Shown piece by piece: positions 36,701 to 42,949 of a stretch of 64,000 nt of DNA; the stretch's first letter is position 1, and every line of letters starts with the position of its first letter. The position numbers were made by a program, and so were the translations under genes. Below the pieces are notes generated by a model, which saw only the letters and a program-made list of their open reading frames with translations, was not told the origin of the DNA and did not search any database. Origin of the DNA: Candidatus Eiseniibacteriota bacterium (GTDB lineage Bacteria > Orphanbacterota > Orphanbacteria > Orphanbacterales > Orphanbacteraceae); contig JAJCZU010000007.1 in NCBI GenBank assembly GCA_029262235.1, forward strand, positions 1 through 64,000, given 5' to 3'.

Positions 36701-37137
36701 ATGCTGTCGCGATACAGAACGTAACCCGCTTCGCCCGCAACATCGGTCCACGACAGCAGGATCCCGTCGCAGCGATCGAGCGAGGCGGTGAAACCCGGCA
36801 CGGTCGCAAACGGCGCCGGGCGCAACCCGATCGCGGTCGCCGAATCGCCGATACCCGGATTGTTGATGGCCGCGACCCAGTACGTCGTGTTCAGACCGAC
36901 CGCCGCGAGCGAATCGCGAAACGAATTCGTGATCGTGTAGCGCACCGTGTCTGCCGTAAATACGGCGAATGAATCAGCCGCCGGCTGCGTGTCCCACGCG
37001 AGAGCGATCCCCCAGCACGAGTCGACACTCGCGGTCAGGTTTCCCGGTGCCGAAAGCTGGGCATACGCCGGCGCCGCCATCGACAGAAGAACAAGCAGGA
37101 GTGGAAACAGTGCGATCGCGCGGTTCCAGCGGCGCAT
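27751..37137 (-). CDS. Giant Fn3-repeat protein with Big_5, dockerin and C-terminal sorting domain
   Basis: A 3128-residue exported protein. The signal peptide is residues 1-26 (LFPLLLVLLSMAAPAYA). From about 27 to 2715 come 31 fibronectin-III-like repeats of about 87 residues. Thirty begin with a pattern like ASDDSCxxVxLxW, and nearly all of them have a second Cys near the end (ARNxCGxS), so a disulfide per repeat is predicted; this is unlike ordinary Fn3. A Big_5-like domain follows (about 2717-2824), then a type I dockerin with two EF-hand-like loops (DIDIDFQRTPAD and DLNRDGRFGVGD, about 2825-2890). The end is a FlgD-like/T9SS-type domain (SPNPFNPVTTLRYHVPG). It is probably a surface adhesin or scaffold. 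A cohesin-like lipoprotein is coded just upstream. Confidence 0.9.
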   Translation of the reverse strand: MRRWNRAIALFPLLLVLLSMAAPAYAQLSAPGNLTASVDSCWGIALAWDTQPAADSFAVFTADTVRYTITNSFRDSLAAVGLNTTYWVAAINNPGIGDSATAIGLRPAPFATVPGFTASLDRCDGILLSWTDVAGEAGYVLYRDSIAVDSLPPNTVSFLDGTAAAADSVSYRIEAWSDCEPVPVASGTVNGWRKPAAPPVVSGLSATSDLCTGIEVSWIDVPREEAYVIERDGVPIDTIGANLTVYLDASAFSGITYNYRVGPFNECSSSPAFGSSITGRRLQPAPAAPSNVTASDTSCAVVFLSWSLSVTDGTYIIYRDNIAIDTVSSASLTYVDSVPGGSYVYGVAGENACGTSPDSTVAVGTVLPGAPAPPVTVTASDTSCSVVVLAWSASVDADFYYVYRDGARIDSLAAAVLGYEDAPGGSGSFVYGIAAGNECGVSDSTEAKGTVLPGAPGAMTGFTAGDTACVSVTLNWDTAADADTVFLFRGGAEIAQFLLGETTFNEVVSPGVYEYAAFAANECGRSITVIDSVAVFPLPVPPTGLAASTDSCGLVRVTWTGDPGDTGYAVYRENTFLANVADPFYRDTAAPNGASTYWIAALNVCGASDSVSVVGTRPPDAPAAPALVTATDDSCAAVFVSWSASAEADSYFVYRDGAVVARTVQLTFADTPLPGTYEYAVAAGNSCGVSASTVDAGTLLLPPPIAPTLASASDSLCDHVEITWGDGANEDGYIVYRDSVALDTVPANTVLYTDAVIAPGTSADYQVGAFNACSVTPAVSASLAGSRLPAAPSAVNDLVASDDSCGVVVLAWTDVSFEDGYVIEREGVPIDTIAPGATGYRDSPALIDVALSYRVGVFNTCSGGVIFGNTDAGTALPGAPGAPSNVVATDDSCGAVYVTWTPGADADSQFVLRNGDILARLGPAAVSYQDLAALPTVIYTYGIRARNDCGASDSGTDSGTRPPNAPFSPAGFTATVDSCDYVQLAWGQVAGEEGYTVYRDSIPLVTLPPNIVTWRDSSAVAGVTYTYYAGAFNGCSITPALSNAAIGSRPAVPGAVTGLLATADDCAFVQLTWLDGANETGYRVERDGGFLVDLPADVTSFSDSTIPAGTTAAYRVGALAKCIVDAAWSSEANGTRLAAIPMVPTSVSATDDSCAVVRVTWDASPGADGYEVLRDGLFAGLVSDGPLFFRDIAPPAGASFYEVRASNACGISAAAGDSGSAAEPPAIPVIDSASTDRCDGIMISWGDVANEDGYIIYRNLIGIDTLPANAISYLDTLADGALPTLYRVGAFGACFPAPTPSDPAQGERLPLPPDPVTALAATKDRCDGILLTWGDVEGEAFYIVERNGFPIANLPAGSVSHLDTTALSGSTYNYRVGGANFCSEDRPVYGDTVQGARPFAAPGDVTALTASQDSCGVIRLEWIAPVEADTVSIVRDFVDEIARVPAAVGFYRDTSAVTGSPLYSVIALNSCGASKPALIQGARKPDSPPPPETVSASTDSCDGVYLTWSDVENELGYVIMRGGVLVDTVLADITAYVDTTAAPGIDHSYQIGPFNDCTATPLLSTGILGTILPPPVPVTNLVATVDNCAGIQLTWVGGAFASGYSVERDGAFLDSIGPGLTAYLDTAVVYGSTHSYRIGPFNRCSGGPVFGSPAQGKRPFDQPAPPTGVSATDDLCQVVNIVWDQSPNALSYVVERNGNQVAEVFSAPYFFTDTAVQPGSYTYAVKARNLCGTSTGAVDTGTRRAGPGEPGNLTATQDLCEGVRLTWSAAANASSYTIRRGGVTIATNLSASATTYFDDGATGGVSNIYTVEALNVCGGRISDPGVVGRRLAGAPSAPSNVSATDGGCTGITITWSYSGSTTSLLGFQISFRDLNAGGVYDSITTLPVTSNSFVHTPPPGNYEYWVSARNQCGRSPQNDGSQDEGTMLGIPAAPTWAAASDSSSCTGESFTLRWNALPNVLEYRVSQGGFVVSTVDTSFAFVRSQTGDYNFTVTAFTACGPGPASIVFPVTVLASPSPPTNVSASQDSCGFIDLVWQNGTDSRVWIASAGDTSFLGAGVQSWRDAHPDGGPRSYHVGSYNACGTLGSTTLLTGFAFPGFLPAPDSVHATDGLCDSVIVTWTYESTIEPVQNFRVIRYDGASATTIAVLSSEDEYRVVDFPPDAASRRYGVQAENRCALSIAAEDFGRANRTPGIPIWTAEVGEACQSASFSLRWQAVAGAVSYEVMRDGSLIATVAQPSLRLSVFETGEFEFRVRAVSECGPGPLGEGQLVRVFDLPAVPLDVRIDSSFCDSVHVTWSPQLDSIRVTRSDRVDPVYVGAGNGFATDFPVKSVTYRVRSFNGCGESAEVTVTLGRPLIRPPAPIAVTASNTLCDSVVITWSMPQSQIVLDGFEITRTRNDSTTLVVGSLAPALRRFVDRGGVGLYEYRIAAMNQCGVSADAETARDFGSFRPAFLTTNFSSESDSVGCRGSNIELVWDPNPNALFYKVWETGDAIPVAVVAGSNSSASILMTSIGDRSYELQPVGVCGDGPRSEPWLVRVGETPVRLSGLRASNDLCNAVRLDWNRSASVMEEVRVYRDGEWIASASPTDTTFSDETAALGETYEYFVVGASRCGTAGASPTAEGSALRGLIAPVLSGPPSGASNLPIPVTMSWTPVPAATGYYLEVQDPDASEIVLDSLLPASPSVTIGELALGERYLWRVATVDDCGPGIPSAWRNFQTIQSAPTVLASDPANFATGVALDANVRVIFSLPIDPASLSGAQLFRGETEVPVSRRLETEGSVLVVDPVDSLRFNTTYSLLVGGLQDIFGQGLGGTPPITFTTAPAPRPLGDIDIDFQRTPADVARAADIVLGRVDPAEYDAAEIDLNRDGRFGVGDVVFLGKLIVKEGVVLLPDFAKGAPHTMSLASEPGAGSGNPDGYTLLLTLEGEASRSAFVSLAWPEDAGRVAAIEKVESAGATQNTESGLVFFSQRAGTLRILWNDDTGAGAYRIIVSGGGAPEALTVRELLVTLGDGAVARAKSAGETIAVTGPRLVHVSGPDASPNPFNPVTTLRYHVPGASLVRLVIYDLTGRAVRTLEAGHRAAGWHAPVWDGTSDSGEPVASGLYFARLEARGEGHDDTRTSRIVLIR
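28500..28665 (-). other. Type I dockerin segment of the giant protein
   Basis: Two calcium-loop motifs, DIDIDFQRTPAD and DLNRDGRFGVGD, are each followed by a helix (VARAADIVLG and VVFLGKLIV). The second has Asp, Asn, Asp, Gly and Asp at all the EF-hand positions; the first is looser. Dockerins bind cohesin domains with calcium. The neighbouring gene at 37273-38295 has a cohesin-like domain. Confidence 0.75.
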
Positions 37138-37272
37138 GACGATTCTTACTTTACTTTCCGGGGGTCGAGGAACGTCCTCTGGAGCATGTACCCCATCTGT
37201 GAATTGTCCGTCCCTGGGTCTTCGATCTTAACAGAGATGCCCAAAGGCGGCAATTAGACGCGGTCTATCGCG

Positions 37273-38295
37273 TCAGGGGGTCATGATGAGGATGTCGTCG
37301 TGGGGGTCCGGAACCGCGACTTCCGTACTTCCCGAAGGAGTCGAGAAAAAGACGCCGCCCAGATCCATCGTAAACGTGTCAGGAAGCGCCGGCAGATTCG
37401 GGGCCAGATCCACCACGACGAAGAACAGCAGCTCCCGCCCCGGTACGATCACGCGGAGCGGCGCCGTCAACGAGTCGCCCTCGACCGTGAGGTCGACCGT
37501 CAGAACACGAAGCGTCGAATCGCTCGGCGTCGCGACCTGCGTCGGAATGAGCCGGCTTCCGCCCGTGCCGTCCGATACGTAAAGGCGGCTCGACGGATCG
37601 ACGCGAATGCCCACGACCTCACTGATCACGGCCGCGTCGTATTTCATCTCGAATTCGATGCCGCCGATCGAATCCGCATTCGTCAGCACGATCGGGATCT
37701 CGTGGCCCCGCGTACCCGACCGGGCGAACGATTTCACCACCGCCAGATCGTACGTTCCCGGCGAAGGAACGCCAGGCGCCGTCATGACCATCGCCACGAA
37801 CGAAGTCGCGCCCGGCACGAGATCGATCGTCCGCTCACCCGTCAGCACGCCCGGGCCGCTGCTGTCGACGACGCGCGCCACCACACGATACGAGCGCTCT
37901 TCGCTGAGATCGATCCGCATGTTCGCTTCGTAAAACGTGCCCGTCGCGTTGTCCTGCGACGGCGGATTCACCGCCGTGGCCGCAATCGGAAACGTGGCCG
38001 GTTCGTCCGTGTTCACATCCGCCGTCACGTCGTACACCGTGATCTGCAGCGAATCGACGATCGCCGACTTGCCGGCTGTGGTCGCCGCAGGCGCCGCGCC
38101 ATTCCCTGGAACCGCGCCACTAACCGTGCCACTATAATAGGTAAGGTGAACGGAAACCTCCGCCTCGTTCGCGTGCGGGTCGAGCGGATCCGCGTCGAGA
38201 CACGCGAGCCCGAGGGCCGCGATCAGCATGAGGACGAAAGCGTAAAGCCGCGCGCGGCCCGCGTGTTCGCAGGTAAGTTGGCAGAACCGTTTCAT
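37273..38295 (-). CDS. Lipoprotein with cohesin-like domain
   Basis: A 340-residue lipoprotein with a signal ending in LGLAC (Cys about 32). The middle (about 50-175) is beta-rich and unrecognised. From about 180 the sequence YDLAVVKSFARSGTRGHEIP, IVLTNADSIGGIEFEMKYDA and AVISEVVGI has the layout of a cohesin: a first strand, Gly-x-x-hydrophobic strand, the giefxlxYD motif, then further strands to the end. Cohesins bind dockerins, and the next gene downstream codes a dockerin. ATG 38295 has no Shine-Dalgarno but a -10 box seven bases upstream. It may anchor the giant protein to the outer membrane; that is inference. Confidence 0.7.
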   Translation of the reverse strand: MKRFCQLTCEHAGRARLYAFVLMLIAALGLACLDADPLDPHANEAEVSVHLTYYSGTVSGAVPGNGAAPAATTAGKSAIVDSLQITVYDVTADVNTDEPATFPIAATAVNPPSQDNATGTFYEANMRIDLSEERSYRVVARVVDSSGPGVLTGERTIDLVPGATSFVAMVMTAPGVPSPGTYDLAVVKSFARSGTRGHEIPIVLTNADSIGGIEFEMKYDAAVISEVVGIRVDPSSRLYVSDGTGGSRLIPTQVATPSDSTLRVLTVDLTVEGDSLTAPLRVIVPGRELLFFVVVDLAPNLPALPDTFTMDLGGVFFSTPSGSTEVAVPDPHDDILIMTP

Positions 38296-38302
38296 GCCGC
38301 GA

Positions 38303-38311
38303 ATGGTAGCA
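38303..38311 (-). promoter_or_regulatory. Extended -10 box, possible leaderless promoter of the cohesin lipoprotein
   Basis: The minus strand reads TGCTACCAT, ending seven bases (TCGCGGC) before ATG 38295. The TGn extension is present but the hexamer is only moderately good, and no clear -35 is seen. Confidence 0.4.
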
Positions 38312-38324
38312 CAATTCGGGCACA

Positions 38325-39134
38325 CTAGAACGCCAGGTGCCCGGGCCCCCGCACGAGAATGCCGCCGTAGAAGCTCCCGACAGCAACCAGGATCGCCGCC
38401 AGCACGAGCAGCGGAAGCCAGAGACGCCCCCCGAGTGCGGACCCGCGCCGCTCGAACCATTCGCGCGTCAGAAAAGCGAGCACAGTCGCAACCGAAGCCG
38501 CCACGCCGAGCCATCGATGCCGAAAGAGCGGCGTTTCGAGCGCCGCCCCGAAACCCTGCTTCCAGGCCGCCGCCCACCCGAGAGGCGCCGCCAGCAGCGC
38601 CGTGAGCGCCGCCGCGAACAGCAGAAACCGCGTGATCGGCCGCAAGGCCCGCAGATCCGCCATCAGCACGAACGCCTCACAAAGCAGCGCCGTCAGCAGA
38701 AACGCGATCGGAAAGTGGACCGTCATCGGATGCAGCTTGCCCAGGAAGCGGACGATCCGGGGAAACGCGCCCTCCTGTTCCTTCGCGCGCGCCGCCGCGT
38801 CCGCTTCAGCCGCCATCGTAGCCAGATAGATGTCCGGGTTCGCGCGGAATTTCGTCACGCAGCGGTCGCAGCAGAAGTAGATTCGCTCCCCCTCGTGATC
38901 GACAAAGAAGGCCGGGTCGATTTCCGTACCAGGCATGACGGGGCACGTTGTATTCTGCGCAAACGCCGCGCCCGGCCCGAACGACGCCGGCAGCCACGAG
39001 CCCGCAAACGGGCCCGCCAATACGACGGCCATCGCGATCGCTCCAAGTATCAGGAGTGGAAGTCGTCCCTTCCCTGCATTCATTGTCTTTCCCGATTCGG
39101 GCTCATTCTCCGTCCCTCGCGCTTCGTCATTCAT
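38325..39134 (-). CDS. YHS/TRASH-like metal-binding plus DUF2231 membrane protein
   Basis: A 269-residue membrane protein. After one membrane segment (about 25-45) comes a YHS-type motif: [12 protein letters not shown] (Cys64), then [12 protein letters not shown] (Cys88, Cys89, Cys92) and NPDIYL. This is followed by DUF2231-like helices starting [21 protein letters not shown]. The ATG at 39134 has GGAGG seven bases upstream. Such proteins are often linked with copper or other heavy-metal handling and cytochrome-type electron transfer. The FCCxxC motif is the Cys version of the FC-TGA-xxC motif in the candidate selenoprotein. Confidence 0.8.
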   Translation of the reverse strand: MNDEARGTENEPESGKTMNAGKGRLPLLILGAIAMAVVLAGPFAGSWLPASFGPGAAFAQNTTCPVMPGTEIDPAFFVDHEGERIYFCCDRCVTKFRANPDIYLATMAAEADAAARAKEQEGAFPRIVRFLGKLHPMTVHFPIAFLLTALLCEAFVLMADLRALRPITRFLLFAAALTALLAAPLGWAAAWKQGFGAALETPLFRHRWLGVAASVATVLAFLTREWFERRGSALGGRLWLPLLVLAAILVAVGSFYGGILVRGPGHLAF

Positions 39135-39221
39135 GATCCGGCCTCCGCGATCCGAATCCGCATCCTGATCGCACGCTCTCCGATCCCGTCACACAAGTCC
39201 AACGGAATCGTGGCCGACCCG

Positions 39222-39250
39222 GTTTTCATTTCGCGCATTCATGGTATCAT
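39222..39250 (+). promoter_or_regulatory. proS promoter with leaderless spacing
   Basis: A weak -35 (TTTTCA, 39222-39227) is 17 bases from an extended -10 (TGGTATCAT, hexamer 39245-39250). The hexamer ends seven bases (TTTGCCC) before ATG 39258, and no Shine-Dalgarno is present, so the proS mRNA is probably leaderless. Confidence 0.55.
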
Positions 39251-39257
39251 TTTGCCC

Positions 39258-40682
39258 ATGGCACAAAAAGTGACACCGATGACGCAGGATTTCAGCAAGT
39301 GGTATAACGACGTCGTGAAGATGGCGGAGCTGGCCGAGCACGCCCCGGTCAAGGGGTGCATGGTCATTCGGCCCTACGGGTACGCACTCTGGGAGAACAT
39401 GCGCGACAAGCTCGACAGCATGATCAAGGCCACGGGCCACGTGAACGCGTACTTCCCGATGCTGATCCCCGAAAGCTTTCTGCAGAAGGAGGCCGAGCAC
39501 GTCGAAGGCTTCGCGCCCGAGCTTGCGATCGTAACGCACGGCGGCGGCAAAAAACTCGAAGAGAACCTCGTGCTTCGCCCCACGTCCGAGACGATCATCT
39601 ATCATATGTTCGCGAAGTGGGTCATGTCGTACCGCGACCTCCCGATCCTCATGAACCAGTGGGCGAACGTGTTTCGCTGGGAGATGCGGCCGCGACTCTT
39701 TCTGCGCACGCTCGAGTTCCTGTGGCAGGAAGGGCACACCGCGCATCGTAACGAAGAAGAAGCCGAGGCTGAAACGCAGACGGCCCTTGAGATGTATAGA
39801 GAATTTGCAGAAGATACGCTCGCGATCCCCGTGATCACGGGCGAGAAAACGGAGACCGAACGCTTCGCGGGCGCGGTGCGGACGTACTGCATCGAAGCGA
39901 TGATGCGGGACGGTAAGGCGCTTCAGGCCGGCACGAGTCATATGCTCGGCCAGAATTTCGCGAAAGCGTTCGATCTCCAGTTCCAGGACCAGGACGGCGA
40001 AAACAAGTACGCGTACAACACGAGCTGGGGCGTTTCGACGCGGCTCGTCGGCGCGGTAATCATGGTGCACGGCGACGACGACGGCCTCATTCTGCCGCCG
40101 AAGATCGCGCCGCACCAGATCGTGATCGTCCCGATCTATCGCTCCGACGAAGAGCGCGCGCTCGTCATGGAAGTCGCCGACAAGGTGCGCGCCGCGCTGC
40201 CCGACGTTCGCATCCACCTTGACGACCGCGACCAGTACAAGCCCGGCTGGAAGTTCGCCGAGTGGGAACAGAAGGGCGTGCCCCTCCGCATGGAGATCGG
40301 CCCCAAAGATGTCGCCAAGGGTCAGGTCGTCCTGACGCAGCGTCACGATCGCGAGAAGGAGTTCCTTCCGATCGACGACGCCATCGCGCAGATTCCCACG
40401 AAGCTCGACGACCTCCAGAAAGCCCTGCTCGAACGCGCCCGCGCGTTCCGCGACGAGCGCACCCACAAGATCGACTCCTACGACGAGTTCAAGAAGCGCG
40501 TCGGCGACGGCGGCTTCTATCTTGCGCACTGGGACGGCACCAAAGAGACCGAAGCGAAAGTCAAAGCCGACACCAAAGCAACCATTCGCTGCATTCCGTT
40601 CGACACGGACGGTGAAGAAGGCGTCTGTATGGTGAGCGGAAAGCCGTCGAAGCAGCGGGTTGTTTTTGCCCGCGCGTACTAG
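39258..40682 (+). CDS. proS: Prolyl-tRNA synthetase, short (archaeal/eukaryotic-like) type
   Basis: A 474-residue class II aminoacyl-tRNA synthetase that charges tRNA-Pro. The start [20 protein letters not shown], the motif 2 region [20 protein letters not shown] with [14 protein letters not shown], and motif 3-like elements mark the short ProRS form without the bacterial editing insertion. The C-terminal anticodon-binding domain begins near [17 protein letters not shown]. The last residues VFARAY fit the family ending. A separate promoter lies directly upstream, divergent from the YHS-DUF2231 gene. Confidence 0.97.
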   Translation: MAQKVTPMTQDFSKWYNDVVKMAELAEHAPVKGCMVIRPYGYALWENMRDKLDSMIKATGHVNAYFPMLIPESFLQKEAEHVEGFAPELAIVTHGGGKKLEENLVLRPTSETIIYHMFAKWVMSYRDLPILMNQWANVFRWEMRPRLFLRTLEFLWQEGHTAHRNEEEAEAETQTALEMYREFAEDTLAIPVITGEKTETERFAGAVRTYCIEAMMRDGKALQAGTSHMLGQNFAKAFDLQFQDQDGENKYAYNTSWGVSTRLVGAVIMVHGDDDGLILPPKIAPHQIVIVPIYRSDEERALVMEVADKVRAALPDVRIHLDDRDQYKPGWKFAEWEQKGVPLRMEIGPKDVAKGQVVLTQRHDREKEFLPIDDAIAQIPTKLDDLQKALLERARAFRDERTHKIDSYDEFKKRVGDGGFYLAHWDGTKETEAKVKADTKATIRCIPFDTDGEEGVCMVSGKPSKQRVVFARAY

Positions 40683-40715
40683 AATGTAATCGGGCCCCTT
40701 CATGAGGTGATGCAC

Positions 40716-40937
40716 ATGGCCATCGACAAAGATCTGCTCGAAATTCTCGCGTGCCCCGCGACCAAAGCACCCGTCGTTCTCGACGGCGGTTTTCTCGTCT
40801 CCACCGATCCCGCGACCCGGCGCCGCTACCGGATCGAAGACGACATTCCGAATATGCTCGTCGAAGAGTCCGAAGTGCTGCCCGAAGACGAGTGGCTCAC
40901 GATCATGAAACGGCACGGCGTCGACACCAGCAAGTGA
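40716..40937 (+). CDS. Trm112/UPF0434-family small protein
   Basis: A 73-residue protein with the family pattern DKDLLEILACPATKAPVVLD, then RRYRIEDDIPNMLVEES. Trm112-like proteins activate methyltransferases or act in other partnerships. Only one of the usual CPxC cysteines remains (CPAT), so zinc binding is doubtful. ATG 40716 has GAGGTG six bases upstream. Its stop overlaps the GTG start of the next gene (GTGA). Confidence 0.88.
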   Translation: MAIDKDLLEILACPATKAPVVLDGGFLVSTDPATRRRYRIEDDIPNMLVEESEVLPEDEWLTIMKRHGVDTSK

Positions 40938-41908
40938 GCGCCCTGCGGACCCCGCGCCGATTCCACGCTCTTCTTCCCTCGCTCGTTCTTATCTCATTTC
41001 TTACCGTCTCCGCTGTCCATGCCGATTCCACGCTCACCGAATCACCCGCACTCGGCCCAGCCGAGCACATTCTTCCCGACGCCGAAGGATTTCGCCCCGA
41101 ACTCTGGTCACCCGACGGCAACGCGCTCGTCCTCACCCGCGACCATCGCTACATTCGCATTCTCGACACGAAGTCCGGCCTGCTCTGGGACGTCTACTCC
41201 CTGACCGACCCCTCTCCCGTCCGCATTCCGATGGCCTGGGATTCCACCGGCGCCGCGCTTCGCTTCCTCGACTATCCCGCCGAAGCCATTCGCACCTACG
41301 ACCTGAAATCCGGCGCCCTCTCCGCGTTTCATGTGCGCGACCCGTTCCTGCTCCGCGAAATGTGGCGTGGCATAGAGGCGCCCGAAACGCGCGCGATCGT
41401 CTGGTGGGACCCGGTACGCGAATGGTGGTCTGCCTTTCGAGAGGGGGAGGGTCAGGGAATCAAACTAGTCGGCACACTATCGGAATTGCAAATGGATCGC
41501 ACTGTCTTTGATTTTTCTGGGGGCTGGACTGCGGACTTCAGGCATCGGCCCTCGGACCTTCTTGGAGTAGGCTCGAGAGAGATTCGGGTCGGCCCCTTGG
41601 ACAACGGACTCAGACATTCGCGGAACATCAATGACGATCTCGGGGACACGTCACGCCGGATTCCGGGAGTCCTGCCGACCTGGGAACCCGGGTGCACTCG
41701 TCTCTGGTATATCGCGGAGGATGCAGGGACGGAACCCGGCCTGCACGCCTACGAACCCCGCCTCGACTGGTACGAAAGGAGAGAGCATCACACCCGCTCG
41801 CTCGGCCCCCTCACCGGTGGACAAGTTCTCCACATCGCCATCGCACCAGGCGGGAAGCGCCTCGCCTGGCTCACGGCCTCCGGAATCTACACCGCCAATA
41901 TCGAGTAA
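40934..41908 (+). CDS. Secreted beta-propeller-like protein of unknown function
   Basis: The GTG start overlaps the Trm112 stop. The 324-residue product begins with a signal peptide (LLPSLVLISFLTVSAVHA). TolB/WD-like strands follow: RPELWSPDGNALVLTRDHRY, ILDTKSGLLWDVYSL, RTYDLKSGALSAF and, at the end, HIAIAPGGKRLAWLTASGIY. Between about 41430 and 41790 the codon use changes abruptly (CTA, TTG, AGA, AGG, GGA and TCT codons appear), while the frame stays open. The function is unknown. Confidence 0.7.
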   Translation: MSALRTPRRFHALLPSLVLISFLTVSAVHADSTLTESPALGPAEHILPDAEGFRPELWSPDGNALVLTRDHRYIRILDTKSGLLWDVYSLTDPSPVRIPMAWDSTGAALRFLDYPAEAIRTYDLKSGALSAFHVRDPFLLREMWRGIEAPETRAIVWWDPVREWWSAFREGEGQGIKLVGTLSELQMDRTVFDFSGGWTADFRHRPSDLLGVGSREIRVGPLDNGLRHSRNINDDLGDTSRRIPGVLPTWEPGCTRLWYIAEDAGTEPGLHAYEPRLDWYERREHHTRSLGPLTGGQVLHIAIAPGGKRLAWLTASGIYTANIE

Positions 41909-42183
41909 GACGCCCCGTCTCCTCCCCTCAATCGGCTCTCTACCTGCCCTCTTTTCCGGCTTCTTCTCTTCCTTTCTTCCTCTTCTCCTTCCGCCCTCTT
42001 CTCCCTTCCCCTCGCTCAAAGAGTGGGGGTGAGGGCGGGTGGGCGCGTGTCGGTTCCCCGCAGCCTGAGCCCCATTGGAGGGCCGGGCAACGATGACCTG
42101 GCAGTCTGAGTTTGTTACCGCGGCACGACAGGGCGAAGGCGAGGAGAAGCCGACACGCCCCACCCGCCCCCTCATCCCTACTC
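41909..42183 (+). repeat. Dispersed structured element, copy B
   Basis: This is the second copy of the element at 1806-2119, again between convergent genes. A CT-rich tract runs from about 41920 to 42015. The 5' arm is 42021-42055 and the 3' arm 42147-42183. Core box 1 (TGAGCCCCATTGGAGG) is at 42066-42081 and core box 2 starts with GACAGGGCGAAG at 42127. The arms are unrelated to those of copy A but pair with each other over about 35 bases. The substitutions I found between them keep G-U pairing in plus-strand RNA. The 3' arm overlaps the last codons and stop of the HAD gene. Confidence 0.75.
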
Positions 42184-42948
42184 CCACTTACCAATTCTTT
42201 TCAGCACCCCCCCCAACTCCCTGATCCCCTCAATCACGAAATCCGCATCATCCAGCTCGCCGTCCCGCCCGAAACCGTACAGGCACCCGACCGCCTTCGC
42301 CCCGATCCGCCGCGCACAGGCGACATCGTCCGCACGATCCCCGACAAAAGCGACGGCCTCGAGCGCCGGGAACGCCGACGCGATCTCGTTGGCCATTTCG
42401 GGTTTCTCGTCCTCGGGGGCCTGGCGATGCCGCACGCCGTGAAAGTACTTCTCGATCCGCTGCGACTTGAGCACGGTGCCGACATAGGGCTGCTGGCCGT
42501 TCGTGCAGATCCCGAGCGTGAAACCGGCACTGGTCAGCTCTTCGAGCATCTCGGGTACGCCGGGAAAGAGCCTGCCGTGGCTCGGCACGAGGTCGTTCTC
42601 GTGCACGATCACTTCCGCCGCGATCTCGGCGCCTGGCGCGATTTCTACGCCAGACGCGCGCGCGTCCCCCGACGCCTTCGCGCCGTGGGCATCGCAAAGG
42701 CCCGCGAGCCACTTCTGAAACTCGGCGGTCGGGATGCCGAAAAACGCCAGGATCTCGTCGCGGGGAGGGCACGGCACGCCGTACTTTTCGAATACATCCT
42801 GCACGGCCGTTACCGTAGCTTCGGCGCCGCTGAACAGCGTGCCGTCGAGGTCGAACAGAATCAGGCTCTCTGCGGGCACGACGGCGTGGAGTGGAAAGAC
42901 GCGATCGCCGGGGTCGCCGGCGCGGCGCGGTTTGCTGCGGTCGGTCAT
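42178..42948 (-). CDS. HAD-family phosphatase
   Basis: A 256-residue haloacid-dehalogenase-like hydrolase. Motif I is ILFDLDGTLF (nucleophile Asp33, acid Asp35), motif II is GICTNGQQPYV, motif III includes the Lys of DEKPEM, and motif IV is AFVGDRADDVACARRIGA. The cap domain lies between I and II. It looks like a phosphoglycolate-phosphatase-type enzyme, but the substrate cannot be named. The ATG is one base after the stop of the LamG-TPR gene, so the two are coupled. Its final codons lie within the 3' arm of repeat element B. Confidence 0.87.
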   Translation of the reverse strand: MTDRSKPRRAGDPGDRVFPLHAVVPAESLILFDLDGTLFSGAEATVTAVQDVFEKYGVPCPPRDEILAFFGIPTAEFQKWLAGLCDAHGAKASGDARASGVEIAPGAEIAAEVIVHENDLVPSHGRLFPGVPEMLEELTSAGFTLGICTNGQQPYVGTVLKSQRIEKYFHGVRHRQAPEDEKPEMANEIASAFPALEAVAFVGDRADDVACARRIGAKAVGCLYGFGRDGELDDADFVIEGIRELGGVLKRIGKWE

Positions 42949-42949
42949 C

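Noticed and set aside
36947-38328. Plus-strand frames opposite the cohesin lipoprotein
   Set aside because: The minus strand has a lipobox and cohesin-like strands; the plus-strand products are Arg/His-rich antisense translations.
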